A DNA stretch of 64,000 bases from Chloroflexota bacterium. GTDB lineage: Bacteria; Chloroflexota; Dehalococcoidia; E44-bin15. Under the pieces are notes generated by a model that saw only the letters and a program-made list of their open reading frames with translations, had not been told where the DNA came from and searched no databases. Below are positions 40,718 through 49,353 of the stretch, in pieces. The position numbers and the translations under genes were made by a program. Position 1 is the stretch's first letter. Every line of letters begins with the position of its first letter. The DNA lies in the NCBI GenBank assembly GCA_030604825.1, contig JAUVVB010000005.1, forward strand, positions 1 through 64,000. The letters run 5' to 3'.

Positions 40718-41848
40718 GTGCCAGACAGGGTTATCGACTTTTTCAGCTTCACCGGTTTTGCCCATTTTTACTGGGGCAATCTGGTGATGATCCTCGTCGG
40801 GTGCGTTCTCATCTATCTTGCCATCAGGAGGCGCTATGAGCCCCTGCTGCTGATTCCAATCGGTTTCGGCATCATACTGGCCAACCTGCCCTTAACTGGC
40901 TTGATGGCGACGGGCGGCGAGGGAGAGCCAGCGGGGCTTCTCTCATATCTTTATCTGGGGGTGAAGTTTGCCATATTTCCCCCCTTGATCTTCCTCGGCA
41001 TTGGGGCGCTGACCGATTTCAGCCCCCTGCTGGCCAACCCCAAGACCTTCTTTTTGGGTGCTGCCGCCCAGATTGGCATTTTCGCCACCCTGTTCGGTGC
41101 CCTGGCTCTGGGTTTTACCTTGAAAGAGTCGGGGAGCATCGGGATCATCGGGGGTGCCGATGGCCCCACCGCGATATACACCTCAGCCCTGCTTGCTCCC
41201 CATCTCATCGGGCCGGTGGCCATTGCCGCCTATTCCTACATGGCTCTGGTACCCGTCATTCAGCCGCCAATAATGAGGCTGCTCACCACCAAGAAGGAGA
41301 GGGCCATTATGATGAAGGAGCTGCGCCCCGTTTCCCAGCTGGAGCTCATCCTGTTCCCCATAATCATTACGGTGCTGGTCATTCTCTTTCTGCCCAAGGC
41401 AGCACCTCTCATTGGAATGATGATGTTTGGCAATCTGCTGCGCGAGAGCGGCGTGGTGGAGAGGCTGGCCAGAACGGCGGGGAATGAGCTGATAAACATC
41501 GTTACCCTCTTTCTCTGCCTCTCGGTGGGGGCAACGATGAACGCCCAGTTTGTGCTGAGCCTGATGGTCATAGAGATCTTCATCCTCGGCATTTTCGCCT
41601 TTGCCTTGGGCACAGCGGGCGGCGTTTTGATAGGGAAGCTGATGTGCAAGCTCACCAAGGGGCAGATCAATCCCCTCATTGGCGCTGCCGGGGTTTCGGC
41701 GGTTCCCATGGCAGCCAGGGTGGTCCAGGCTGAGGGGCAGCGGGAGGATCGGCGCAACTTCCTCCTCCATCACGCCATGGGGCCAAACGTTGCCGGTGTG
41801 GTCGCCTCAGCCACGGTGGCCGGATTATTGATAGCTTATTTGACATAA
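40718..41848 (+). CDS. mmdB: Na+-translocating decarboxylase beta subunit (OadB/MmdB type)
   Basis: 376 aa with about nine to eleven hydrophobic helices. IGIIGGADGPTAIYTSALLA holds the conserved Asp used for Na+ binding in the Klebsiella OadB, followed by YSYMALVPVIQPPIM; GNLLRESGVVERLARTA and AAGVSAVPMAARVVQAEGQ are also characteristic. Decarboxylation of carboxybiotin drives Na+ out across the membrane. GTG start 6 bases after biotin carrier 2. Confidence 0.93.
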   Translation: MPDRVIDFFSFTGFAHFYWGNLVMILVGCVLIYLAIRRRYEPLLLIPIGFGIILANLPLTGLMATGGEGEPAGLLSYLYLGVKFAIFPPLIFLGIGALTDFSPLLANPKTFFLGAAAQIGIFATLFGALALGFTLKESGSIGIIGGADGPTAIYTSALLAPHLIGPVAIAAYSYMALVPVIQPPIMRLLTTKKERAIMMKELRPVSQLELILFPIIITVLVILFLPKAAPLIGMMMFGNLLRESGVVERLARTAGNELINIVTLFLCLSVGATMNAQFVLSLMVIEIFILGIFAFALGTAGGVLIGKLMCKLTKGQINPLIGAAGVSAVPMAARVVQAEGQREDRRNFLLHHAMGPNVAGVVASATVAGLLIAYLT

Positions 41849-41854
41849 GGAGGT

Positions 41855-42637
41855 ATGATGGCGGAACAAGTTCTTCTGGTGGAGCAGGAAGGAAATATTT
41901 GCACCCTCACCATCAACCGACCGGAGAGGCGAAATGCCCTTACCGCTGAGGTGCTTTACCGGCTGGGCGATGCCCTCCAGGCGCTAAAGGATGTCAGGGT
42001 GGTGGTGCTCAGGGGCGCTGGGGAGAAGGCTTTCTCCTCGGGGATGGATCTGGGGAGCAGGGCTGAAGTTTCGCAGGAAGAGGTGATAAAAAAGGGCCAT
42101 CCCCTGGACTATGCCATCCACAGCATCATCGATTTTCCCTTCCCCGTCATTGCCATGATCTATGGCGCTGCCATGGGGTCTGGCTGCGACCTGGCAGCTA
42201 CCTGTGACCTGCGCATTGCTGCCGACAATGCCAGGATGGGGATAAACCCGGTTAAGATAGGAGGGGTGTATTACCCCGGGGGCATCCGGCGCCTGATCAA
42301 TGCGGTGGGCCTTTCCCAGGCAAAGGAGCTCTTCTTTACCGGCAGATTCATCGATGCCCAGCGGGCAAGGGAGATTGGCCTGGTGGATCACGTGGTTCCC
42401 GCTGAGGAGCTGCCCTCCTTCACCTATGAGCTGGCCGGGGAGATTGCCGAGAACGCCCCCCTGGCGGTGAGCGCCACAAAAGTGATATTCAACAGGCTGC
42501 TCAAGCATCAGAGGCTGAGCGCTGAGGATGAGGCTGAGATCTTAGCCCTCATCGATACGGTGGAGAAGAGCGAGGATAGAAGGGAGGGCCTCAGGGCTTT
42601 TATCGAAAAGAGGAAGCCCAACTTTACCGGCAGATAG
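41855..42637 (+). CDS. crotonase-fold protein resembling methylmalonyl-CoA decarboxylase YgfG
   Basis: 260 aa. The catalytic Glu positions of enoyl-CoA hydratase are changed: GSGCDLAATCDL (Asp for Glu) and GINPVKIGGVYYPGG (Val for Glu). The latter resembles the TPVNLGVPYN loop of E. coli YgfG, whose Tyr140 is conserved here, and the C-terminus AFIEKRKPNFTG is also YgfG-like. The His66 region differs (SSGMDLG). A malonyl-type thioester decarboxylase fits its place after the pump genes better than a hydratase. AAGGAGG precedes the ATG. Confidence 0.75.
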   Translation: MMAEQVLLVEQEGNICTLTINRPERRNALTAEVLYRLGDALQALKDVRVVVLRGAGEKAFSSGMDLGSRAEVSQEEVIKKGHPLDYAIHSIIDFPFPVIAMIYGAAMGSGCDLAATCDLRIAADNARMGINPVKIGGVYYPGGIRRLINAVGLSQAKELFFTGRFIDAQRAREIGLVDHVVPAEELPSFTYELAGEIAENAPLAVSATKVIFNRLLKHQRLSAEDEAEILALIDTVEKSEDRREGLRAFIEKRKPNFTGR

Positions 42638-42653
42638 ATTGGGGGGATTGGGG

Positions 42654-42893
42654 ATGGCAGACTATGTTTTCCGCTACCGGCTGGAGGTTGAGGACAAGGG
42701 GGAGCCAATATACCACGACCCCTTGGTGGAGATGATCAGGGAGCAAATGGAGAACCTGCTCAACATCGTCATCCCGGTTGAGGGGCAGCGGGAGGTGAAG
42801 ATCGACGGTTTTAAGCTGCTTCGGGACAGGGAGCGGATATATAACATCTTCGCCAAGGAAGAGGAAAATCCGGGCGATCTCTTCCCCATTTGA
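42654..42893 (+). CDS. small protein related to the radical SAM N-terminal domain, 79 aa
   Basis: ATG 42654 with GGGGATTGGGG upstream. The segment DPLVEMIREQMENLLNIVIP and VKIDGFKLLRDRERIYNIF aligns with the first 60 residues of the next gene (PRIEFIKKQLESLL, VQVDGFRLKELKHWL). It is therefore a stand-alone paralogue of that domain. It may be a substrate, a partner or a regulator of the radical SAM protein. No name is known to me. Confidence 0.75.
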   Translation: MADYVFRYRLEVEDKGEPIYHDPLVEMIREQMENLLNIVIPVEGQREVKIDGFKLLRDRERIYNIFAKEEENPGDLFPI

Positions 42894-42920
42894 TGCCTCT
42901 GAGGGATAGGGGGTGATGTT

Positions 42921-44519
42921 ATGAACTCCTTTCAGGACATCAGGAATGCCGCTTTATACGAGCCAAGGATTGAGTTCATCAAGAAGCAGCTGGAGAGCCT
43001 GCTTCGGGTGGTGGACCTGGAGAAGGGTGGGGAGGTTGTCCAGGTTGATGGCTTTCGGCTGAAGGAGCTGAAGCACTGGCTGGTTTCCTCCCGCTGCGAC
43101 CCGGCGGAGGTGTTTGAATATGCCTCAACCAGGTGCGACTGCGATTGCCTCTTTTGCTACAACAAGGGGAATCCCCCCTCGGTGGCATTGGGGAATCTGA
43201 GAAGACCCCCAAAAGAGGAACTTGAGGAGATGAAAACCAGGCTCGATTATTTCTTCCCCAAGGCAAAGCAAGGCCTCTTCTCCAGCTTGGGGGAGATCTA
43301 TGAGGCAGCGATGCACCCCCACTTCCTGGAGGTGCTTAGGCTGCTGCGGGAGAAAACCGAAAAGCCGTTTCGCATCACCACCAACGGGAAGACCCTCACC
43401 GAAGAAACCATCTCCCATTTGGCGGAGCTCAAGCCGATATACCTTTACCTTTCCCTCAACAGCGCCTCCGCGGAACGGCGAAGAAGGCTGATGAGGGACA
43501 GAAACCCCGGGATTGCCATCGATTCCCTGCCCCTGCTCAAGGAGGCGGGGATTCCCTATGCCGTGGTGATCGTCCCCTGGCCGGTTGACTCCCTTTCCCA
43601 GATGCTGGATGACCTAACCGATACCATCGCCTATGCCGATAAGCATGATTGCCACCTGGTGGAGATAAATCTCCCCGGTTACTCCCAATACTTCTCCTCC
43701 AAAAAGCTCTTTGACCTCGATGAGGTGTGGGGTGAGACCGTCTCCCACATCAGAAAGTTGAGGGCGAAGACCACCTCGCCCATCGTTGCCATGCCCACCA
43801 TGTATGAGGAGAACCTCTATGAGGAGCGCAAGAACCTGCCCCAAATCATAGGCCTGGTCAAGAACTCCCCCGCCCAAAGGGCAGGGCTGAACAAGGGGGA
43901 CCTCATCCTGGAGATAAACGGGATTTCGGTGCCGACAAGGCCTCAGGCCAGGGACCTCCTTTTCATGCTCCAGCAGAGCGATAATCGCCAGGCCACCATC
44001 GCCGTTGACAGGGAAGGAAAAGCCCTGGAGCTGAAGTTGGACCTGAACGATTTCTGCTATCCCTACTCCAGGGAGACGGATAATCACCTGGGGATCATCT
44101 TCATGGGGACGGGGCTGAGGTTGAGCTACCTGGAAGGGCTGAAGGAGATCGTGGATGCCCATAAGGCAAGGCATGTCCTCTTCCTCTCCTCGACCCTGAT
44201 GAAGCCCACCTTCAAGCAGTGCCTCACCCAGTCCCACCTCTTCGACGACCCGAGGCTGAGGATAGACATTCAGGTCCCCAGAAACAACTTCTTTGGGGGC
44301 AATGTTTTCATGGGGGATTTGCTGCTGGTTCAGGACTTCATCGACTTCATCAAGGAGTATCTAGAGAAGAACGCCAAGCCCGATCTCATCGTCATACCCT
44401 CCTCCCCCTTCAACCTGGGAGAGTGGGGCCGGGACCTTACGGGAAGGGTCTACCTGGAAATCGAGAGGGGGGTGGGAATTCCGGTGGAGCTTCTACAGTG
44501 TGCCACCATCTATGATTAG
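42921..44519 (+). CDS. radical SAM protein with internal PDZ domain
   Basis: 532 aa. Residues 1-60 repeat the domain of the small upstream protein. The radical SAM core begins with CDCDCLFCYNKG (CxxxCxxC at about residue 72) and continues with FRITTNGKTL and LYLSLNSASAERRRRLM. A PDZ domain follows near residues 295-375 (LVKNSPAQRAGLNKGDLILE). The C-terminal 150 residues (RHVLFLSSTLMKPTFKQCL, PDLIVIPSSPFNLGEWGRDL) recall DUF512. Known DUF512 proteins have the PDZ at the N-terminus, so the order here is unusual. Reaction unknown. Confidence 0.82.
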   Translation: MNSFQDIRNAALYEPRIEFIKKQLESLLRVVDLEKGGEVVQVDGFRLKELKHWLVSSRCDPAEVFEYASTRCDCDCLFCYNKGNPPSVALGNLRRPPKEELEEMKTRLDYFFPKAKQGLFSSLGEIYEAAMHPHFLEVLRLLREKTEKPFRITTNGKTLTEETISHLAELKPIYLYLSLNSASAERRRRLMRDRNPGIAIDSLPLLKEAGIPYAVVIVPWPVDSLSQMLDDLTDTIAYADKHDCHLVEINLPGYSQYFSSKKLFDLDEVWGETVSHIRKLRAKTTSPIVAMPTMYEENLYEERKNLPQIIGLVKNSPAQRAGLNKGDLILEINGISVPTRPQARDLLFMLQQSDNRQATIAVDREGKALELKLDLNDFCYPYSRETDNHLGIIFMGTGLRLSYLEGLKEIVDAHKARHVLFLSSTLMKPTFKQCLTQSHLFDDPRLRIDIQVPRNNFFGGNVFMGDLLLVQDFIDFIKEYLEKNAKPDLIVIPSSPFNLGEWGRDLTGRVYLEIERGVGIPVELLQCATIYD

Positions 44520-45610
44520 ATATTGAACAGGAAGGTGATGACATCGCCATCACGAACGAGATAGTTCTTCCCCTCGGTGTGAAGCAGGCCCCTCCTTCTG
44601 CCCTCGGCAATGCTGCCGCATTTCACCAGGTCATCAAATCCAATGACCTCCGCCCGGATGAAGCCCCGCTCCATATCGGTGTGAACCTTTCCTGCTGCCT
44701 TCGCCGCAGGGGTATGGCGATGAATGGTCCATGCCTTCACCTCGTCGGAGACCACGGTGAAGAAGGAAATAAGCCCCAGCAGCTCATAGGAGAGGGCGAT
44801 CATTCGATCCAGCGCCGATTTCTCCAGCCCCATGGCGGAGCGGAACTCCTGGGCCTCATCGTCCTCAAGCTGGGATAGCTCCATCTCCAGCTTGCCGCAG
44901 AGGACGGCTGCCTGGCGGTTGGGGCTCTGGTACTTGGCGCGCCACCCCTGCTCCAGAGAGGGGGCCTGGGGCAGGCTCTCCTCTCCGACGTTAAACACTA
45001 AGAGCATTGGCTTTTGGGTGAGGAATTGATAGCTTGCGATGAGCTTTTTTTCGTCCTCAGCCAGTTCCTGCTCCCTGATGGGGATCTCACCTTCCAGGGA
45101 GGTTCTTATCCTTGCCAGGAGGGCTTTTTCCTTGGAGAAGGCCTCTCGCTCCTGGGGTTTTGCCGCCTTGAGGGAGGCCTCTATCCTCTCCAGCCTCCTC
45201 TCCATGATGCCAAGGTCGGAGAAGGCGAGCTCCATATCCAGCAGGGCGACATCCCTTTCCGGGTCAACGCTGCCCTCGATATGGGGAACCCTCTCATCCT
45301 CGAAGGCGCGCAACACGTGAAGCAGGGCATCCGCCTTGCTCAGCTGGGCGAGGAACGGACCGCCAACCCCCTCGCTTTTGCCCAAGCCCTTGGGGGGTGC
45401 CGGGACATCCACATACCTCACCTCGGCGGGTATTTTCCGCTGGGGGTGAAATATCTCCTCCAGGATATCGAGCCTGGGGTCGGGCACCTTGGCCACCCCC
45501 ACGTTGGGTCCGGCAGCGGCGTAAGCGCCGATCTCCGCCTTGCCCCTGGTCACGGCGTTAAAAACGGTGGTCTTGCCACTCTTGGGCAGCCCGATGATGC
45601 CGATCTCCAT
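44516..45610 (-). CDS. ychF: Obg-like ATPase YchF
   Basis: 364 aa. Walker A GLPKSGKTTVFNAV at residue 7, YVDVPAPPKGLGKSEGVGGP (G3 and switch region), coiled coil from about 130 to 200, and LLVFNVGEE in place of NKxD, as in YchF/OLA1. C-terminal TGS-like domain with FFTVVSDEVKAWTIHRHTPA, DMERGFIRAEVIGFDDL and YLVRDGDVITFLFNI. Universal ribosome-associated ATPase. Its stop overlaps that of the radical SAM gene. Confidence 0.93.
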   Translation of the reverse strand: MEIGIIGLPKSGKTTVFNAVTRGKAEIGAYAAAGPNVGVAKVPDPRLDILEEIFHPQRKIPAEVRYVDVPAPPKGLGKSEGVGGPFLAQLSKADALLHVLRAFEDERVPHIEGSVDPERDVALLDMELAFSDLGIMERRLERIEASLKAAKPQEREAFSKEKALLARIRTSLEGEIPIREQELAEDEKKLIASYQFLTQKPMLLVFNVGEESLPQAPSLEQGWRAKYQSPNRQAAVLCGKLEMELSQLEDDEAQEFRSAMGLEKSALDRMIALSYELLGLISFFTVVSDEVKAWTIHRHTPAAKAAGKVHTDMERGFIRAEVIGFDDLVKCGSIAEGRRRGLLHTEGKNYLVRDGDVITFLFNI

Positions 45611-45719
45611 TTTTCAGCCTCAAGCGCATGATACCACATTCCAAATGACGGCTCTAGGTCTAGCCTGGCGCCCCATTATGCGCTAGAATAGGTAGAGCTT
45701 TGGGGTAAAGGCGAAAAAA

Positions 45720-46673
45720 TTGCTTTACATCCTCTTCGGTGCCGACGATTTCTCCCTTCATGAGGAGCTGGAAAGGATAAAGGCCAGCTTGGGGGAAGGG
45801 GAGCTACTGGAATCCAATGTGACCCTTTTTGAGGGGCGGCAGCTCAAGCTAAATCAACTGATGGATGCCTGTAGTGCCATGCCCTTCCTCTCTTCCCATC
45901 GCCTCATCATCGTGGAGGGGCTGCTGCATCGCCTTGAGGAGGGGGGCGATGGGCAGGCGCTTAAGGATATGGTAGCCAGAATGCCACCAACTACCGCCCT
46001 GGTGTTCATCGAGGGGGAGATGAAACGGGATAGCCCTCTGCTCCAGAAGCTTTCCCCCTCGGCCCAGGTGAAGGAGTTCCCCCGGCTCAGGGGGGCGGCG
46101 CTGAGGGGCTGGATCGAGAGGCGGGTAGCCAAAGAAGGTGGTGCCATCTCCCCCCAGGCGGTGTCCCTGCTGGCGGCGCTGGTGGGGGATAACCTGTGGG
46201 TACTTGCCAGCGAGATCGAGAAGCTTCTGCTCTATGCCACGGGGCGGAGGATTGAGGAGGAGGATGTGAAAAGGGTGGTGAGCTATGCCCGGGAAGCCAA
46301 CGTCTTCACCATGGTGGATGCCCTTATCGAGGGCAGGGCTTCAACGGCAGCCCCCCTTTTACATCAGCTGCTTCAGGAAGGGGCAACCGCCCCCTATCTC
46401 CTGGTGATGATCACCAGGCAGCTTAGGCTGCTAGTTCAAGCCAAGGAACTCAGCTTAAAGGGGGTGCCCGCTTCCATGATTGGGGAGCGCTTAGGCCTGG
46501 CCTCGGATTACCTTCTGAGTAAGGCTCTGGGGCAGAGCCGGCGCTATTCCCTGAGGAGGCTGAAACAGGTCTATGAGAAGCTGCTGGAGACCGACCTCGC
46601 CATCAAGAGGGGGATATGGAAGGGGGAGCTGGCCCTGGACCTCCTGGTTGCCGAGCTATGCGGTGCCTCCTAG
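45720..46673 (+). CDS. holA: DNA polymerase III delta subunit HolA
   Basis: 317 aa clamp-loader subunit. LYILFGADDFSLHEELERIK start, SSHRLIIVEGLLHRL, LVFIEGEMKRDSPLLQKLS, LVGDNLWVLASEIEKLLLYA and YLLVMITRQLRLLVQAKEL. It opens the beta clamp at primer ends. TTG start preceded by AAAGGCG. The last 18 bases overlap the convergent PHP gene. Confidence 0.9.
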   Translation: MLYILFGADDFSLHEELERIKASLGEGELLESNVTLFEGRQLKLNQLMDACSAMPFLSSHRLIIVEGLLHRLEEGGDGQALKDMVARMPPTTALVFIEGEMKRDSPLLQKLSPSAQVKEFPRLRGAALRGWIERRVAKEGGAISPQAVSLLAALVGDNLWVLASEIEKLLLYATGRRIEEEDVKRVVSYAREANVFTMVDALIEGRASTAAPLLHQLLQEGATAPYLLVMITRQLRLLVQAKELSLKGVPASMIGERLGLASDYLLSKALGQSRRYSLRRLKQVYEKLLETDLAIKRGIWKGELALDLLVAELCGAS

Positions 46674-47303
46674 GTTTTGAGCCCTGAACCTCCCCGCCTT
46701 CAGCTCGGCGATGAGATCATCAAGGCCTGTTATTTTCCGTTCGAAAAGGGTGGCGCAGCAGCCGATGTCCTCGATGCGGTGGGCATCGCTACAGGCAACC
46801 CCCCTGAGATTCAATTTCTGGCATATCCCCCTGGAGAAGGCGTTCTCCTTCTCGGTGCCCCTGCCATTTAGCACCTCTATGGCATCTGCTATATCGAAGA
46901 TCGGGCTCTCGCAGGCACGGGTTAGCGCCGGGTAGTATCTCTCATCCTCGGGCTGGGCACCGATGGGGAAGTGGCGCCGATAGGGGTGAGCCACCACGAT
47001 GGCACCCCCCACCTCATCCACCAGCCTCTTCACCAAGGAGGCGCGGTGCATGCCAAAGACATACTTCTTCAGCCCGAAGACCAAAAGGTGTGCCTCCTCG
47101 GTGGTTAGCTCCACACCGGGGATGACCAGGAAGTTATGTTTTCGGCGTAGCTTGGCTATTTCCTTCTCATCCCAGAACCAATCGTGCTCGGTGAGGCAGA
47201 TGGCATCAAGGCCAGCCCTCTTGGCGTGGATGACGAGCTCATCGGGCGTCAGGTAGCTATCTTCGGACTTGGGCGCAGTATGGGTATGAAGGTCGATGAG
47301 CAT
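46656..47303 (-). CDS. PHP-domain phosphoesterase (copy 2)
   Basis: 215 aa. DLHTHTAPKSEDSYLTPDEL, LDAICLTEHDWFWDEKEI, PGVELTTEEAHLLVFG, IVVAHPYRRHFP and GVACSDAHRIEDIG carry the PHP metal ligands. Paralogue of the protein at 23555-24187, with an HxH and DAH in the same places but a longer middle. The substrates may differ. Confidence 0.88.
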   Translation of the reverse strand: MLIDLHTHTAPKSEDSYLTPDELVIHAKRAGLDAICLTEHDWFWDEKEIAKLRRKHNFLVIPGVELTTEEAHLLVFGLKKYVFGMHRASLVKRLVDEVGGAIVVAHPYRRHFPIGAQPEDERYYPALTRACESPIFDIADAIEVLNGRGTEKENAFSRGICQKLNLRGVACSDAHRIEDIGCCATLFERKITGLDDLIAELKAGRFRAQNLGGTA

Positions 47304-47367
47304 TTTTTCAAATTGAGGGTATTAACCGCACTCTCGCTTCTCTGCTATGAGTAGGCCATGCTTAAAT

Positions 47368-49281
47368 TTAGATCTCCCTGGCGATGCGGAATCCCTCCTC
47401 GATGGCCTGGGCTATCCTTCGCGCCTCCGCACAGTCTCCTACGGGGTAAAGGGAAGCCACCTTCCCCTCGAGCTGCTGAGCCAGCTCTTTATTGGCCTCA
47501 AGCCCCACAGCAAGCACTACGGTATCCCCCTCAAAGAACTCCTCCCCTCCCTCCCTTTTCACCTTAACCCCTTTATCCGTTATCTCCACCACGTTGGCCC
47601 TAGTCTCTATCCTTATCCCGGCATTCGTCAGCCTTTGCAGGATGACCCACCTAGTGGTGCGCCCGATATCAGCACCCACCCGCTCCAGCATCTCCAGGAT
47701 GGTTACCTCCTTGCCCTTTTCGGCAAGGAACTCGGCGGTTTCACTGCCGATCATCCCCCCACCAACGATGATGACCCTCCTTCCCACATTCTTCTCCCCG
47801 CTGAGAACCTCATGGGCAGTGACCACGTTCTTCCCCCTCGCTCCGGGGATATCGGGGATGATGGACCTGGCCCCGGTGGCCAGGATGACCACATCAGGCT
47901 TTTCCTGGACGATGGGTTTGCCAACTATCTCCGCGCCCAGCCTGAGCCTGACCCCGCTTTTTCCCACCTGGGTCTTCAGATAATTGGTGAAATTACTTAT
48001 CTCCCATTTATAGGAGGGGACGGAGGCGGGGATGAGATTTCCCCCCAATTGGCCCATCTTCTCAAACAGGGTGACATCGTGCCCCCTCCTTGCCGCCACC
48101 ACCGCCGCCTCCATTCCTGCGGGACCACCCCCGATGACGAAGACCCTCTTTGGCCGTTCCGCCCTCTCCACAGTCCACTCGCCCTCCCTGCCCACCTGGG
48201 CGTTCACGGTGCATGCCATGGGGGTTCTCTCCATCACCGTGTCCAGGCAGTGACCGCAGGCGATGCAGGGCCTGATGTCTTCGATTCTCCCCTCCCTTGC
48301 CTTATTGGGAAGCTCCGGGTCGGCGATGAGGGGTCGAGCCATGCCAATAAGGTCGGCCCTCCCCTGGGCCAGGATGTCCTCTGCCAGAATGGGATCGTTG
48401 ATCCGGTAGGCGGCCACCACCGGGATATTGACCACCTTCTTGATCCCCTCGGCGATATAGACGAAGGCCCCCCGGGGAACCGACATGTGGACCAGGGGTC
48501 TGGGGCATTCATGCCATCCCGCCTGGGTATTCAGGCAACAAACCCCCGCCCGCTCCAGGATGGGGGTGATCTTTTGGTAATCCTCCAGGCCATAGCCCCC
48601 TTCCATGAACTCCTCCCCAGAGATGCGGCAGATGATGGGGAAGTCATCCCCCGCCTTTCTGCTGGTAGCGTGGAGGATGTCGAGGAGGAATCTGAGCCTG
48701 TTTTCAAAGCTGCCCCCGTACTGGTCGCTGCGCTTGTTGGTGCATGGGGAGAGGAAGCGGTTGATCATATATCCGATCCCGCAGTGGAACTCCACGGCGT
48801 CGAAGCCAGCGTCCCGGGCGCGGCGGGCCCCCTGGCTGAAGTCCTCCACCATATCCTGGATCTCCTCCAGGGTTAGCTCCCGGGGGGAGGAGCCGCGGCG
48901 GGTGGAGACCGCAGAAGGTGCCACCTCCTCCGTTGGCGCGCCCTCCTCCCTGGCCCGATAGTACTGGAGGCCGATCTGGGCCGCTATCTTCCCTCCCTGG
49001 GCATGAACCGCCTCAGTTAACTGGCGAAGCCCGGGGATGAACCGGTCATGGTATATCCCCAGCATCCCCGGTATCGGCATTCCCAGGCTGGAGGGGGCAA
49101 TGATTCCGGTGGTGAGCAGACCTGCCCCTCCCCTTGCCCGCTCCACATAGAAGTCTATCATGCGCTGGGTAACCATGTCCTCGGAACCATAGCCGTTGGC
49201 TGCGGCGAGGAAGATTATCCTGTTGTTGAGATCCAGGCTCCCGATCTTGATGGGCTGAAACAGATTCTTCAGTTCAGTCAT
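47368..49281 (-). CDS. old-yellow-enzyme/2,4-dienoyl-CoA-reductase-type oxidoreductase
   Basis: 637 aa. N-terminal FMN barrel (residues 1-330; LKNLFQPIKIGSLDLNNRII, DAVEFHCGIGYMINRF), 4Fe-4S site CIACGHCLDTVMERTPMACT, then FAD domain VFVIGGGPAGMEAAVVAARR and NAD domain VIIVGGGMIGSETAEFLAEK. This is the trifunctional build of FadH, trimethylamine dehydrogenase and bile-acid reductases. It probably reduces an enone or dienoyl thioester. Single-gene unit. Confidence 0.92.
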   Translation of the reverse strand: MTELKNLFQPIKIGSLDLNNRIIFLAAANGYGSEDMVTQRMIDFYVERARGGAGLLTTGIIAPSSLGMPIPGMLGIYHDRFIPGLRQLTEAVHAQGGKIAAQIGLQYYRAREEGAPTEEVAPSAVSTRRGSSPRELTLEEIQDMVEDFSQGARRARDAGFDAVEFHCGIGYMINRFLSPCTNKRSDQYGGSFENRLRFLLDILHATSRKAGDDFPIICRISGEEFMEGGYGLEDYQKITPILERAGVCCLNTQAGWHECPRPLVHMSVPRGAFVYIAEGIKKVVNIPVVAAYRINDPILAEDILAQGRADLIGMARPLIADPELPNKAREGRIEDIRPCIACGHCLDTVMERTPMACTVNAQVGREGEWTVERAERPKRVFVIGGGPAGMEAAVVAARRGHDVTLFEKMGQLGGNLIPASVPSYKWEISNFTNYLKTQVGKSGVRLRLGAEIVGKPIVQEKPDVVILATGARSIIPDIPGARGKNVVTAHEVLSGEKNVGRRVIIVGGGMIGSETAEFLAEKGKEVTILEMLERVGADIGRTTRWVILQRLTNAGIRIETRANVVEITDKGVKVKREGGEEFFEGDTVVLAVGLEANKELAQQLEGKVASLYPVGDCAEARRIAQAIEEGFRIAREI

Positions 49282-49353
49282 CTTCCTCCTCTTTTCGAGC
49301 TATATCATCTTCAATATACTATCTGACTGCCAAGGCGAGGTCAATAGAGCAGG

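Noticed and set aside
47347-48876. 509-codon plus-strand frame opposite the old-yellow-enzyme gene
   Set aside because: Shadow of the certain minus-strand gene; no ribosome site or recognisable domain.
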